Source: Lawsonella sp012842085 (GTDB lineage: Bacteria > Actinomycetota > Actinomycetes > Mycobacteriales > Mycobacteriaceae). Taken from it: a DNA stretch of 64,000 bases. This document shows, piece by piece, positions 27,371 to 36,484 of the stretch. The stretch is taken from positions 62,001-126,000 of the forward strand of contig DAINXV010000001.1 of NCBI GenBank assembly GCA_036749735.1, read 5' to 3'. Both the position numbers and the translations under genes were made by a program. The notes beneath the pieces were generated by a model. The model did no database searches and was not told where the DNA came from. It saw nothing but the letters and a program-made list of their open reading frames with translations. The stretch's first letter is position 1. Each line of letters starts with the position of its first letter.

Positions 27371-28461
27371 TAGCCAGCCACCTTTGTCAACCAATCCGCA
27401 TAGAACACAGCTAATCCCAGACCTGCGGAAAGTCCTGCGATCAGCCAGAACCGTACTATTACCGTGGTCTCTTTCCAGCCACCCAGTTCGAAGTGGTGGT
27501 GGAAGGGCGCCATTCGGAGGATACGCCGGCCGGTAACTTTAAAGAACCCAACCTGCAGCACCACCGAGAAGATCTCAATAACGAAGAGTGCGCCGATAAC
27601 AACCATCAGGATTTCGGTGCGGCTTACGATCGACACTCCCGCCACCAGGCCACCCAATGCGAGTGATCCGGTGTCCCCCATGAAGATCTTGGCGGGGTTG
27701 GCGTTCCACCACAAAAAGCCGATGCAGGCTCCCAAAGCCGCTGCACACAATAGAGCTACGTCTAGTGGGTCGCGCACCTGGTAGCACCCCATGGAGTTGC
27801 CTGTTGTGGCACAAGAGTTGCGGAACTGCCAGAAGGTTATGAGCGTGTAGGCTCCCATGACGATTGCCATAGAGCCTGCGGCAAGCCCGTCCAAGCCGTC
27901 CGTGATATTCACAGCATTCGACCAGGCGGTAATCACAAAGTACGAGAAAATAATGAAGAGAATTCCGCCGCCAGCAGCGAGGCTCAAGACGGGTAGGTCG
28001 CGGGTGACGGACACGAATTTGGAGGCCGGGGTCAACCCATTTTCGTTGGGGAAAAAGATAACGAGGGACGAGAAGAGGATCGCTGAAACGAACTGTCCCG
28101 CGAATTTTGCTTTGGGGGTCAACCCGAGGTTGCGGTTCTTAAAAACCTTAATGCCGTCATCCGCAAAACCCACCAGCCCCAAACAGGTGGTGAGCATGAG
28201 CACCAGCAATCCAGAAAGTCCGGGCCCTCCTCGCCCCGTCACGGCACCGACAATGACACCCGCAAAATAGCCAGCCCAAATTCCGGCGATGATAGCAATT
28301 CCTCCCATTGTGGGAGTTCCTGCTTTGTGTAAGTGAGTCTGGGGACCATCCTCACGAATTTCCTGTCGCACGCCGATTTTACGGAACTGTTTAATGAGTG
28401 CCGGTGTCAGCAGAATAGACACTAAGGTAGACACGCATAGTGCGACGATAATTTGAGCCAC
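27370..28461 (-). CDS. mraY: Phospho-N-acetylmuramoyl-pentapeptide transferase
   Basis: Integral membrane enzyme of 363 residues with about ten helices that transfers phospho-MurNAc-pentapeptide to undecaprenyl phosphate to form lipid I. TPTMGGIAII, FADDGIKV with the catalytic acidic pair, NITDGLDGLAAGS, FMGDTGSLALGG and APFHHHFELGGW are all present. The gene lies between murF (16 bp upstream) and murD (1 bp overlap) on the same transcript. Confidence 0.98.
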   Translation of the reverse strand: MAQIIVALCVSTLVSILLTPALIKQFRKIGVRQEIREDGPQTHLHKAGTPTMGGIAIIAGIWAGYFAGVIVGAVTGRGGPGLSGLLVLMLTTCLGLVGFADDGIKVFKNRNLGLTPKAKFAGQFVSAILFSSLVIFFPNENGLTPASKFVSVTRDLPVLSLAAGGGILFIIFSYFVITAWSNAVNITDGLDGLAAGSMAIVMGAYTLITFWQFRNSCATTGNSMGCYQVRDPLDVALLCAAALGACIGFLWWNANPAKIFMGDTGSLALGGLVAGVSIVSRTEILMVVIGALFVIEIFSVVLQVGFFKVTGRRILRMAPFHHHFELGGWKETTVIVRFWLIAGLSAGLGLAVFYADWLTKVAG

Positions 28462-28477
28462 TTGTTATTTTCCTTTT

Positions 28478-29965
28478 CTACTCTGCCTGCGGATCACGCG
28501 TTTGCAAAGCTTCCGCAATGTCCCACATACCGACAGACTGTGAAGCCTTCACTAGCACTACATCATCGTCTGCTAACTCTTCTTCTAGCAAGGCGATAGC
28601 TTCTTCTTTAGTATGGACGCTCCGCGCATCAATTCCGAGTGCATTGGCTGCTTTATAGAGAGATTGCATTTCTTTCTGATCCCCGACAGCAACCAAGTGG
28701 TCGATGTTTTCCTTGGCGAGCACTTCCGCGAGCGCCTGATGGGCGTGCGTCGACTCTTCCCCCAGCTCGGCCATAATGCCCAAAACTGCCCAACTCCTGC
28801 GCACCGGTTTATCTTTCGGATGGGCAACCGTGGATAAAGCTTTAAACGCTGCAGCCATGGAGTCTGGGTTGGCGTTATATGAGTCATTAATGATGGTGAC
28901 GCCAGTAGATAATTGCATCATCTCCATACGCCTACCCGAAACAATTTCAGCAGTTGCGAGTTCCGCAATCGCTTTCTCAAGGGGAACTCCACACACCTGC
29001 CCTACCGCCAGGGCAGCCAGCGAATTGTGGACATTGTGTCGACCTGCAACAGCTAATGACACCTGGTACTCGCGACCGCCGGTGTGGAGAGTGTAGGAGG
29101 AACGGGAGTAGTCATCTAGTCGAATGTCGGAGCATTGGTAATCAGCTTGGGGGCGGGACCCAAAGCGCAGTACTCGAGCCGAGGTGCGGCTGTCCATCGC
29201 GGCAACTAGCGGATCATCGTCGTTTAGTAGCGCTACTCCCCCATAGCAGCCAGCAGGCAGTGCTTCCACCAGTTCGCCTTTTGCTTGTGCAATCGCCTTT
29301 TGGGAACCGAATTCACCTAGATGGGCGCTGCCAACGTTGAGTTCCACCCCGATACTGGGAGCGATTATTTCGCAAAGCTGCTTGATGTGGCCAATACCGC
29401 GGGCAGACATTTCCAGCACCAGAAAATCGGTGTCTTCGGTGGCACGCAGCGCGGTCCACGGAAATCCGAGCTCATTGTTGAACGAGCCGGGTGGGGAAAC
29501 CACCTCACCTTTACTCTTCAAAACCGCTGTGACGAGGTCTTTTGTTGTGGTTTTCCCGGATGATCCGGTAATACCAATAACGGTGAGGTGGTGTTTTGCG
29601 ACGAGTGTTTTCACAACATGTCGTGCTAGTTTGGCAGTCGCATCTAGGACGGCCGCCACCGAACCATCAGTGTCGTGTTCCAGGGCAGATGACGTGCTCT
29701 CTACCTCCCCTAGCGGCTCCACCATGATGGCAGGCACATCAACCGGTCGTGTCGCAATAACACCGACAGCACCGTCAGCTACCGCTTGTGCGGCGTAGCG
29801 GTGTCCATCAACGCGCGCTCCCGGAATGCACAAGAACAGGCTGCCGTCGGTAATCTGGCGACTATCAAATTCCACTGTGCCGGTCACTATAGTGTCCGGA
29901 TCAGCACATTCGTTGAGTGTCCCACCAACGATGGCAGCAATCTTACTTAATGAGAGCGCAATCAT
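28478..29965 (-). CDS. murF: UDP-MurNAc-tripeptide-D-Ala-D-Ala ligase
   Basis: Mur ligase of 495 residues adding D-Ala-D-Ala. The ATP loop is GITGSSGKTTTKDLV, with LEMSARGIGHIKQL and IINDSYNANPDSM as further conserved motifs. Start at 29965 (MIALSLSK) has AGGGG ten bases upstream; the frame can be extended to a TTG at 29974, whose ribosome site would be too close. It lies 23 bp after murE and 16 bp before mraY. Confidence 0.96.
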   Translation of the reverse strand: MIALSLSKIAAIVGGTLNECADPDTIVTGTVEFDSRQITDGSLFLCIPGARVDGHRYAAQAVADGAVGVIATRPVDVPAIMVEPLGEVESTSSALEHDTDGSVAAVLDATAKLARHVVKTLVAKHHLTVIGITGSSGKTTTKDLVTAVLKSKGEVVSPPGSFNNELGFPWTALRATEDTDFLVLEMSARGIGHIKQLCEIIAPSIGVELNVGSAHLGEFGSQKAIAQAKGELVEALPAGCYGGVALLNDDDPLVAAMDSRTSARVLRFGSRPQADYQCSDIRLDDYSRSSYTLHTGGREYQVSLAVAGRHNVHNSLAALAVGQVCGVPLEKAIAELATAEIVSGRRMEMMQLSTGVTIINDSYNANPDSMAAAFKALSTVAHPKDKPVRRSWAVLGIMAELGEESTHAHQALAEVLAKENIDHLVAVGDQKEMQSLYKAANALGIDARSVHTKEEAIALLEEELADDDVVLVKASQSVGMWDIAEALQTRDPQAE

Positions 29966-29988
29966 AATTAACAACCCCTACTTTGGCG

Positions 29989-31506
29989 TCACAGGTCGCC
30001 GCTTAAGTATCTTAGTAGAGCATCCTCCACAACTTCACAGTCATCAAAATGGTGGATTGTGCCACCAATTTTTTGGCCAGTTTCATGGCCTTTACCAGCG
30101 ACGAGTACCGCATCTCCTGGCTGGGCCCAGGCGATAGCTTCCCGGATGGCTTGCGCCCGGTCGCCAATATTGCGGATTTCTGCTCTTTCTTCCGCCGGTA
30201 CTTGCTCGGTGCCAGCCTCCACTGCGGCCCGAATCGTGGCGGGATCCTCGCTTCGCGGATTGTCGTCCGTGATGATGAAAAGGTCTGCGCCTTGTGCTGC
30301 TTCTTTGCCCATAATTGCGCGTTTGCTGGCGTCGCGATCTCCCCCGGCCCCTAAAACTACCGCCAACCGACCGTCAATTTCGCCGCGTAGCTCTTCGATT
30401 ACTGCCGCCACCGCAGCTGGTTTGTGGGCATAATCGACGACCGCTATAAAGTCTTGTCCTTTATCTACTCGCTCGAGGCGTCCGGGCACAACCACGTTGG
30501 CAATACCTGCCAGGGCCTCAGAAATAGGCAAACCGGCTAATTCCACCATCGCTATGGCCATGAGCGCGTTCGCAACATTGAAACGCCCAGGCATGGGAAG
30601 GAATAATTCTGTTTCTTCGCCGCTGGGGGTGGTGACGACGCAAGTTTGGGTGCCGTCAGGTTTGAGCTGGGAGGGTCCTGCGCTGTAGTCAGCGGTAGTC
30701 ACTGTGGAGACGGTTACTGGATCGAGCCCGGATGCGGTGGCGATTTCTAACATTTTCTGGCCCCACTCGTCATCGACACAGATGACGGCGCGGTCGCAGC
30801 ACGTTCCCGAATCACAAGTGAAGAGCTTTGCTTTGGCAGCAAAGTAATCGTCCATGGTTTCGTGGAAGTCCAGGTGATCTTGGGAGAGGTTAAGAAAACC
30901 ACCGATACGGAAGTGGGTTCCGGAGACGCGACCGAGGCAGAGGGCATGACTGGACACTTCCATTACTGCTCGATGGATGTCTTTGTCCCGCATTTTTGCG
31001 AAAAGTCGCTGCAGATCAGGGGCTTCCGGTGTGGTGAGTGAGGTCGGCACTGGACGACCGTTTATGCGGGTGCCAGTTGTGCCGATCATTCCCACCGAAT
31101 GTCCAGCTGCCCGGAAAGCGGATTCAATGAAATAGGATGTGGTGGTTTTGCCGGATGTCCCGGTGATGCCCATGACCAGCAGGGTGTCTGTCGGGCAACC
31201 GTAAATGGCGGCACTGACGGCTCCCAAGATGGCTCGAACATCGGGGACAACTAGCGTGGGGATGTCCAGGGACTGTTCAGCGAGGAGCTGTGAGCCGGTC
31301 TCGTCGGTGAGCACAGCTAGCGCTCCTTTGGAGACGGCCTCGGAGGCGAAGCTAGCACCGTGCACCCGTTGGCCGGGGAGAGCAGCAAACAGGTAGCCGT
31401 CATCCACATCCCCAGATCGCAACGTGATATCTGAAATCTGAATATCGCTGCTATCTGCAGAAATGGTAGTTTCGCAGAGGTCTGCGAGCTCTTTCAGTGT
31501 CTGCAT
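29989..31506 (-). CDS. murE: UDP-MurNAc-dipeptide ligase (meso-diaminopimelate-adding)
   Basis: Mur ligase of 505 residues adding the third stem amino acid. The ATP loop is MGITGTSGKTTTS, and the motif DNPRSEDP is the recognised signature for meso-diaminopimelate selection, so the wall is DAP-type as in all Mycobacteriales. SSHALCLGRV and VDYAHKPAAV are further family motifs. It lies 58 bp after pbpB and 23 bp before murF. No anomaly was seen. Confidence 0.96.
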   Translation of the reverse strand: MQTLKELADLCETTISADSSDIQISDITLRSGDVDDGYLFAALPGQRVHGASFASEAVSKGALAVLTDETGSQLLAEQSLDIPTLVVPDVRAILGAVSAAIYGCPTDTLLVMGITGTSGKTTTSYFIESAFRAAGHSVGMIGTTGTRINGRPVPTSLTTPEAPDLQRLFAKMRDKDIHRAVMEVSSHALCLGRVSGTHFRIGGFLNLSQDHLDFHETMDDYFAAKAKLFTCDSGTCCDRAVICVDDEWGQKMLEIATASGLDPVTVSTVTTADYSAGPSQLKPDGTQTCVVTTPSGEETELFLPMPGRFNVANALMAIAMVELAGLPISEALAGIANVVVPGRLERVDKGQDFIAVVDYAHKPAAVAAVIEELRGEIDGRLAVVLGAGGDRDASKRAIMGKEAAQGADLFIITDDNPRSEDPATIRAAVEAGTEQVPAEERAEIRNIGDRAQAIREAIAWAQPGDAVLVAGKGHETGQKIGGTIHHFDDCEVVEDALLRYLSGDL

Positions 31507-31564
31507 TTACGTCTCTTTCACGCTGAAAATTTCAGTGCTTATTGTGTTATCAGCGTACCGCCTT

Positions 31565-33505
31565 TTAGCCTGCTTGGAGAGTTAGGCGCGGCGCTGGAGG
31601 GGATAGTGGAACGTTGTCTCGAGTCAGTAGCCACTCGGCAATGTCGTGGAAGAGTGGGGCGGCGCTTTGTCCCCCTTGACCGTGTACACCGCGCACCGGC
31701 CTATCAAGCATGAGGGCGATGACATATCGGGGGTTGTCTGCCGGGGCAATACCGGCGAAAGTAACCCAGTACATGCTGTTGGAGTAGCGGCCAGTATTGG
31801 GGTCCACTTGCTGTGCGGTGCCCGTTTTGCCACTAATTTGGTAGCCTTCGACTGCCGCCTGGGGTCCTGTACCTTGTTGGTATCCGGTGTCACTTTGAAC
31901 AACAGCGCGCAGCATGTCGCGCACAGTCTTAGCGGTTTCTTCGGAAACAACACGAATCCCTGCGGGTGATGGTTCTCTCACCACCTGGTTATTGGGTTTC
32001 TTGATTTCAGCAATGATGCGGGGCGGGATACGCACTCCATCATTGGCGATGGTTTGGTACATGGACGCCATCTGCAGCAGGGTGATGGAAAGACCCTGGC
32101 CTATTGGTAGGTTGGCGAATGATCCGCCTTGCCACTGCCGAAGTGCGGGGACAATACCAGCACTTTCTCCAGCTAACTCAATTCCGGTGGTGTGTCCCAA
32201 GCCGAATTTCGTCAACATTTTTGCGAAACGTTCGCGGCCTACTCGTTGCGCGAGCATTAGGGTGCCAACGTTTGAGGATTTTCCGAATATGCCGGTGACG
32301 GTGAATGGTATTACTCCGTGTTCCCAGGCGTCATTAACTGTTACGTTATCCATGCGAATTTGCCCAGGTACTTGGAGGACGTCTGTGGGTTTTGCTAACC
32401 CATATTCAATAACGGAAGCAGCAACCACAACTTTTTGGACAGAGCCTGGTTCGAAGGGATCGGTGATGGCGGGGTTGCCCATATCAAAGTCGGATTGGCG
32501 AAGCAGATTGTTGCTGGGGTTGAAGGTGCTGTCGTTGGCGATGGCGACCACATGGCCGGTTTTCGCATCCAAAACTACTGCTTGAACGTTGCGGGCTCCG
32601 GAGTTTGCTTTCGCGGCCTCCACTTGTGATTGCACAAAATACTGGACGTCTGCATCCAAGGTGAGTTTGATGGTACTGCCGGCCACTGGTGCGGTGTCGT
32701 TGCGTTCCGAACCTGGGATGAGGGCTCCGTCGGTGCTTTGGTCATAGGTACGAGTACCATCGCGGCCTGCAAGGGTGGTGTCAGCAGAGGACTCCAGCCC
32801 CAAGATTCCCGTGTTGTCGACGCCCACTGCACCAATAATGTTTGCCCCGAGGGCTCCACCAGGATATTCCCGAATCTGTTGGTACTCCTGTCCGACCTGC
32901 GGATATTTATCAATTATGCGCGTTGCCACTACTGGATCAACGTTTTTGGCCAGATAGGTGAATTGCTCGTTGGAGGACATCCGAAGAACCATATCTTCGG
33001 CATCAATTCCTTCTATTTGGCGCTCCATTGATTGCGCAATATCTTTGATGAGTTTCTGGAAAGTAGGTGCGCTATCGTCAGCTTCATGCGCTGCCCCAAC
33101 TTGCTTTCGTACCGCCATCGGCTGGAAGGTTAGGTTTCGCGCATCTCGGGAGTACGCCAGTCGGGTTCCGTTGATATCGACTATTGCGCCCCTGTCGGCA
33201 TGTAGAACTTGGGTGACTGTGCGTTGGCTGCGCCCCTGTTCTTGGAGGGATGACCGTTGCACAATCTGTACTCTGGAGAGCTGTAGGAAAAGCAACACGA
33301 GGAGAAGAACGAGAATAATTCCGCCGGAGCGAAGCCGCTTATTGTAGGAAACGGAATAGAGCTTCTCCCCCATCACACCGAAACTGGAACCAAAGTTTCC
33401 GGACGTTCCGTTGCGCGGTTGCTGATGATGGGTGCGTCCTACCGGCCGTGGTTGCTCATAATGAGGTCCGGAGGATCGTCGGGGACTGGGCCTACCTCCG
33501 GTCAT
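31565..33505 (-). CDS. pbpB: Septal transpeptidase PBP3 (FtsI/PbpB)
   Basis: Class B penicillin-binding protein of 646 residues for septal crosslinking. A cytoplasmic Arg/Pro/His-rich tail of about 60 residues is followed by one membrane helix (about 65-90), a pedestal domain, and the transpeptidase domain. The active-site motifs are intact: EPGSVQKVV (SxxK), KSSNVGT (SxN) and SGKTGTAQ (KTG). Start ATG at 33505 has AAGGAG five bases upstream, better placed than the adjacent GTG at 33508. It lies 60 bp after the ftsL-like gene. Confidence 0.96.
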   Translation of the reverse strand: MTGGRPSPRRSSGPHYEQPRPVGRTHHQQPRNGTSGNFGSSFGVMGEKLYSVSYNKRLRSGGIILVLLLVLLFLQLSRVQIVQRSSLQEQGRSQRTVTQVLHADRGAIVDINGTRLAYSRDARNLTFQPMAVRKQVGAAHEADDSAPTFQKLIKDIAQSMERQIEGIDAEDMVLRMSSNEQFTYLAKNVDPVVATRIIDKYPQVGQEYQQIREYPGGALGANIIGAVGVDNTGILGLESSADTTLAGRDGTRTYDQSTDGALIPGSERNDTAPVAGSTIKLTLDADVQYFVQSQVEAAKANSGARNVQAVVLDAKTGHVVAIANDSTFNPSNNLLRQSDFDMGNPAITDPFEPGSVQKVVVAASVIEYGLAKPTDVLQVPGQIRMDNVTVNDAWEHGVIPFTVTGIFGKSSNVGTLMLAQRVGRERFAKMLTKFGLGHTTGIELAGESAGIVPALRQWQGGSFANLPIGQGLSITLLQMASMYQTIANDGVRIPPRIIAEIKKPNNQVVREPSPAGIRVVSEETAKTVRDMLRAVVQSDTGYQQGTGPQAAVEGYQISGKTGTAQQVDPNTGRYSNSMYWVTFAGIAPADNPRYVIALMLDRPVRGVHGQGGQSAAPLFHDIAEWLLTRDNVPLSPPAPRLTLQAG

Positions 33506-33565
33506 CACAACTCCTTACACAGTGAACAAATGTCGCTACTAGCTGTTTCAGTGTACCGACCAAAA

Positions 33566-34336
33566 TTACTGAGCTGCAGCAGGCTGGCGGGGTTCATCCG
33601 GAAGTGCGCGAATTTCCAATTCTTTTTTGTCGTTGTCTTTCTGGGCAACAGCGGTCTCGCGCTTTTTGGAGCCTGTGTCTTCGCGTTTCACGAATTCCAC
33701 TTTTTCGGGAGCAGGATCCGTATCTTCCGCAACTTTCAGCGGTATCCGCTCGGGAATGGTGGGATTGATGTTGTAGAGGGTAGCTCCTTGGGCAGCTTTC
33801 GGCGTACCAACCATTACCACTTTCGAGCCCTGCTTGTTAAGGGTTGCGACATCCCGTGCGGGAACCATACCCATGGCGGCTGCTTTTTCTGCGAGCTGGG
33901 CTGCAGACATGTTTTCCTGCAACTCTTTAGTAAGTTGAGCATCCCGCTCTTTGAGCTCTTTATTGGTGTGTTCAAGTGCCACTACCGTCTCGGATTGGCT
34001 AGCAACATAGCTGGAAAGAACCAGCGAAATTCCGAGGCCTACAAAACATACGATCAGTATTGCGGCGACAAAAGATATTTTGCTGGCACGCTTTTTGCGA
34101 ACCTTACTCTGGCTGTCGAGTTGAGCAGCAATTGATTGCCGACTACGTCCGCGGATCAGGGATCCTTCGGCACGGCTAGCACCACCGTTGCGAACAGCTG
34201 CTCCCGTGGAGACTTGAAAACTGCGTTGCAGACGGCGATTGCGACGTTGTAAGGCACGTTGTGCGCTACGAGAACGATAGCTGCTTCGACTATCGACGCG
34301 GCGGGTGCGGCTGTGCGGCCGGGCAGTGGTCGTCAT
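33566..34336 (-). CDS. FtsL-like septum protein (Rv2164c-like)
   Basis: Bitopic protein of 256 residues located between rsmH and pbpB, the position of FtsL. The N-terminal 80 residues are very basic (Arg/Ser-rich). One transmembrane helix follows (about 90-112, SFVAAILIVCFVGLGISLVL), then an extracytoplasmic coiled coil (about 115-150, ALEHTNKELKERDAQLTKEL) and a Lys/Glu/Pro-rich tail. Topology matches mycobacterial Rv2164c. Sequence conservation in FtsL is weak, so the call rests on context and topology. The start overlaps the rsmH stop as ATGA. Confidence 0.82.
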   Translation of the reverse strand: MTTTARPHSRTRRVDSRSSYRSRSAQRALQRRNRRLQRSFQVSTGAAVRNGGASRAEGSLIRGRSRQSIAAQLDSQSKVRKKRASKISFVAAILIVCFVGLGISLVLSSYVASQSETVVALEHTNKELKERDAQLTKELQENMSAAQLAEKAAAMGMVPARDVATLNKQGSKVVMVGTPKAAQGATLYNINPTIPERIPLKVAEDTDPAPEKVEFVKREDTGSKKRETAVAQKDNDKKELEIRALPDEPRQPAAAQ

Positions 34337-35319
34337 GCTGCAGTCCTCTCTAACCGTTCAATGGCGCGTACCCTTACCGAAGCGGAACGCGGATTCTGTG
34401 CTCGTTCTTCTGCTGTAGCTTTTTCGGCACCCCGTCGTACCAGTCGGAATTCTGGTTTGTCGTCTGGCAGTTCGACGGGAAGATCCAGGGGCGTGTGAGA
34501 GGCGCAATAATCGGCGAAAACGCGTTTCACTATCTTGTCTTCTTGCGACTGATAGGACATGAACACTGCGCGTCCTCCCACTGCCAACAGTTCAATTACG
34601 GCCGGCAGAGCAGCTTTAAGGCTTTCTAGTTCCTGATTGACTTCAACCCGGAGGGCTTGGAATGTGCGCTTTGCGGGGTGTCCCCCAGTTCTCCGCGCAG
34701 CTGCTGGAATGACGCGGTAAAGCAGATCAACGAGCTCTTGGGATTCTGAGAATGGCTGGTTTTCTCTTTCGCTTACTACCGCTCGCGCAATTTTGTTAGC
34801 GAACTTCTCGTCGCCGTAAGTACGTAGCACTGAGGCTAATTCCTGCACGCTATAGGTGTTAAGAACGTCAGCTGCAGTTTGTCCCTGGGTGGTATCCATA
34901 CGCATGTCAAGTGGGGCGTTGCGGCTGTAGGAAAAACCTCGTTCGTCCTCATCCAGCTGCATTGAGGAGACTCCCAGGTCGTAGAGCGCCCCATTGATGC
35001 CTTCGGCGAGCGCCCGTTCGCACAGTGCGTTGTCGGCTTCTGCGAGAGCCCCTTGCACCTTGTGGTACTCGGTGTGCAGCGCTACAAACCGGTCCCCAAA
35101 CTTTTCGAGACGTTTTTGCGCTTTTGCAATTGCTTGCGAGTCGCGATCCAGTCCGATGACTGACACGTTGGGGATGTTGTCCAAAATGGCTTCGCTATGG
35201 CCTCCAAGTCCTAAGGTTCCGTCAACAACGATTGGATGGGAGGAAAACTCGGGAGCACAACCAGGACGTAGAAGGTCAACAATGCGATCCAACATGACTG
35301 GAATGTGGATCTGATCCAT
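34333..35319 (-). CDS. rsmH: 16S rRNA (cytosine-1402 N4)-methyltransferase
   Basis: SAM-dependent methyltransferase of 328 residues (formerly MraW). HIPVMLDRIVDLLRPG opens the protein. VDGTLGLGGHSEAIL is the SAM-binding loop, and the GALYDLGVSSMQLD and RGFSYSRNAPLDMRMD motifs complete the family pattern. It methylates C1402 in the ribosomal decoding centre. It is the second gene of the dcw cluster, separated from mraZ by 182 bp that hold a long inverted repeat, and overlaps the ftsL-like gene by 4 bp. Confidence 0.96.
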   Translation of the reverse strand: MDQIHIPVMLDRIVDLLRPGCAPEFSSHPIVVDGTLGLGGHSEAILDNIPNVSVIGLDRDSQAIAKAQKRLEKFGDRFVALHTEYHKVQGALAEADNALCERALAEGINGALYDLGVSSMQLDEDERGFSYSRNAPLDMRMDTTQGQTAADVLNTYSVQELASVLRTYGDEKFANKIARAVVSERENQPFSESQELVDLLYRVIPAAARRTGGHPAKRTFQALRVEVNQELESLKAALPAVIELLAVGGRAVFMSYQSQEDKIVKRVFADYCASHTPLDLPVELPDDKPEFRLVRRGAEKATAEERAQNPRSASVRVRAIERLERTAA

Positions 35320-35392
35320 GTCGCGCTCCTTCCTGTTTATGGCCTGAATTCCCGGTGAATGTGCAAGTTAAAAATGGTTTTTACACAAATGT

Positions 35393-35477
35393 GAGATGCC
35401 ACCAGGACTCTGGCCGACGGAACCTGGCGTTGGGGAAGTACGTCAGGGGCAGCCAGCCAAAGTCCTGGTGGCATCTC
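35393..35477 (-). repeat. Long inverted repeat between mraZ and rsmH
   Basis: Arms of 17 bases (GAGATGCCACCAGGACT at 35393-35409 and its exact complement at 35461-35477), extended by one mismatch and four more pairs (TGGC/GCCA). They enclose a 41-base loop with its own pairing potential. In the mraZ-rsmH transcript this forms a strong stem of about 22 pairs. It has no T-run, so it is more likely an RNA processing or stability element than a terminator. Confidence 0.85.
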
Positions 35478-35501
35478 CGCAAAAACACTATTTACTTGTC
35501 A

Positions 35502-35933
35502 CTAAAAGATGTTTTGCAGTGATTCATCTTGCGCATCTGAGAATGCTTGCTCATTGGCAGCCTCGTATTCGGCCCAGGCATCTGCATTCCAAATCTCGAG
35601 ATAATCAACAGCGCCAATAACTACGCATTCTTTTTCAAGTTGTGCGTAGCGACGATGGTCAGCAGAAAGAGTGACGCGTCCTTGCGCATCGGGGAATTGC
35701 TCATCGGTACCCGCCGCCAAGCTACGTAAGAACGCGCGAGCTTCAGGCTTGGTTCGTGGCGCTTGTGCAGCGCGGCGAGCCAATTGGCTGAACTCTTCCC
35801 GCGGGTAAACAGCAAGGCAGTGATCTTGGCCTTTAGTGACCATCACTCCCCCAGCTAGCTCCTCTCGAAACTTGGCGGGGAGGGTGAGGCGGCCTTTGTC
35901 ATCAAGTTTTGGCGTGTAGGTTCCGAGAAACAT
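35502..35933 (-). CDS. mraZ: Transcriptional regulator MraZ
   Basis: MraZ of 143 residues, with two AbrB-like SpoVT domains. MFLGTYTPKLDDKGRLTLPA opens the first, and RVTLSADHRRYAQLEKECVV lies in the second. MraZ forms a ring-shaped oligomer and binds TGGGN direct repeats in its own promoter, repressing the dcw cluster in E. coli. A matching repeat array lies about 70 bp upstream here. Start at 35933 is fixed by the highly conserved N terminus. In C. glutamicum the mraZ mRNA is an RNase III target, which may be relevant to the inverted repeat downstream. Confidence 0.96.
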   Translation of the reverse strand: MFLGTYTPKLDDKGRLTLPAKFREELAGGVMVTKGQDHCLAVYPREEFSQLARRAAQAPRTKPEARAFLRSLAAGTDEQFPDAQGRVTLSADHRRYAQLEKECVVIGAVDYLEIWNADAWAEYEAANEQAFSDAQDESLQNIF

Positions 35934-36002
35934 TCTCGACCACCGCCTTCCTCATGACTTAGATCAGATTTACCTGCTAATTACCCATTTCTCTCTGTCA
36001 TG

Positions 36003-36031
36003 CACCACATTACCCCACAATCCCCCACCCA
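36003..36031 (-). promoter_or_regulatory. MraZ operator-like box
   Basis: On the minus strand the sequence reads TGGGGGATTG-TGGGGTAATG-TGGTG. TGGGG/TGGGG/TGGTG units repeat at exactly 10-base spacing (ending at 36027, 36017 and 36007 on the + strand), with an extra TGGGT just before. The known MraZ box is three or four TGGGN repeats separated by five bases. It lies about 70 bp before the mraZ start, where autoregulation is expected. Confidence 0.85.
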
Positions 36032-36439
36032 ACAATCAAAACACTGCAAAAAAACAAGTTATTGCCATAAAAAATAGCTTGTGAACTGGCCTTAAGAATA
36101 GTGGGGATATCACCCTGTGAAAAGATGAAAATGCCTTTAATTTTCCAAAAAGAAACCTCAATTTTCACATAAATAACATGCGTAACATCAACTATTTCCC
36201 CCAAATCAAGCTCAATAACCCCATCGATACCACTTGAACTGGTATTTTAAAGAAATTCCTAGTGAATGTACGAGCTAGAAAATTATTTTAGGAAAATATG
36301 TGGGGGAAAGTGGGGAATCTACTTTTTGAGTGTTTTGGAGACGGATTGGTGGGATAAAGCGGTTTTAAAATTTTGTTTTTGGGACTGTTTAGTTGCCATA
36401 AATGGGCTGTCGGCGGGTTAATTAATCTCCGCATACGAA

Positions 36440-36465
36440 ACATGCCCCGGTTTCCCGGGGCATGT
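36440..36465 (-). terminator. Hairpin terminator of the DUF3040 gene
   Basis: Perfect stem ACATGCCCCGG / CCGGGGCATGT with a four-base loop TTTC, 20 bp after the DUF3040 stop on the minus strand, followed by a short T-rich stretch (TTTCGT). Read as an intrinsic terminator with a weak tail. Confidence 0.75.
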
Positions 36466-36484
36466 GGACGTTATAGAGGTGGAG

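Larger units (their letters stand above)
35934..36484. other. Non-coding region upstream of mraZ
   Basis: About 550 bp, AT-rich, with no credible gene. It holds the MraZ box near its left end, a second pair of TGGGG repeats on the opposite strand at 36301-36315, and the terminator of the DUF3040 gene at its right end. The main promoter of the dcw cluster must lie here, but no -35/-10 pair was clear enough to call. A 64-codon open frame on the minus strand (36010-36204) lacks a ribosome site and runs through the operator. Confidence 0.7.

Noticed and set aside
36010..36204. 64-codon open frame on the minus strand upstream of mraZ
   Set aside because: No ribosome site, AT-driven composition, and it ends inside the MraZ operator repeats.
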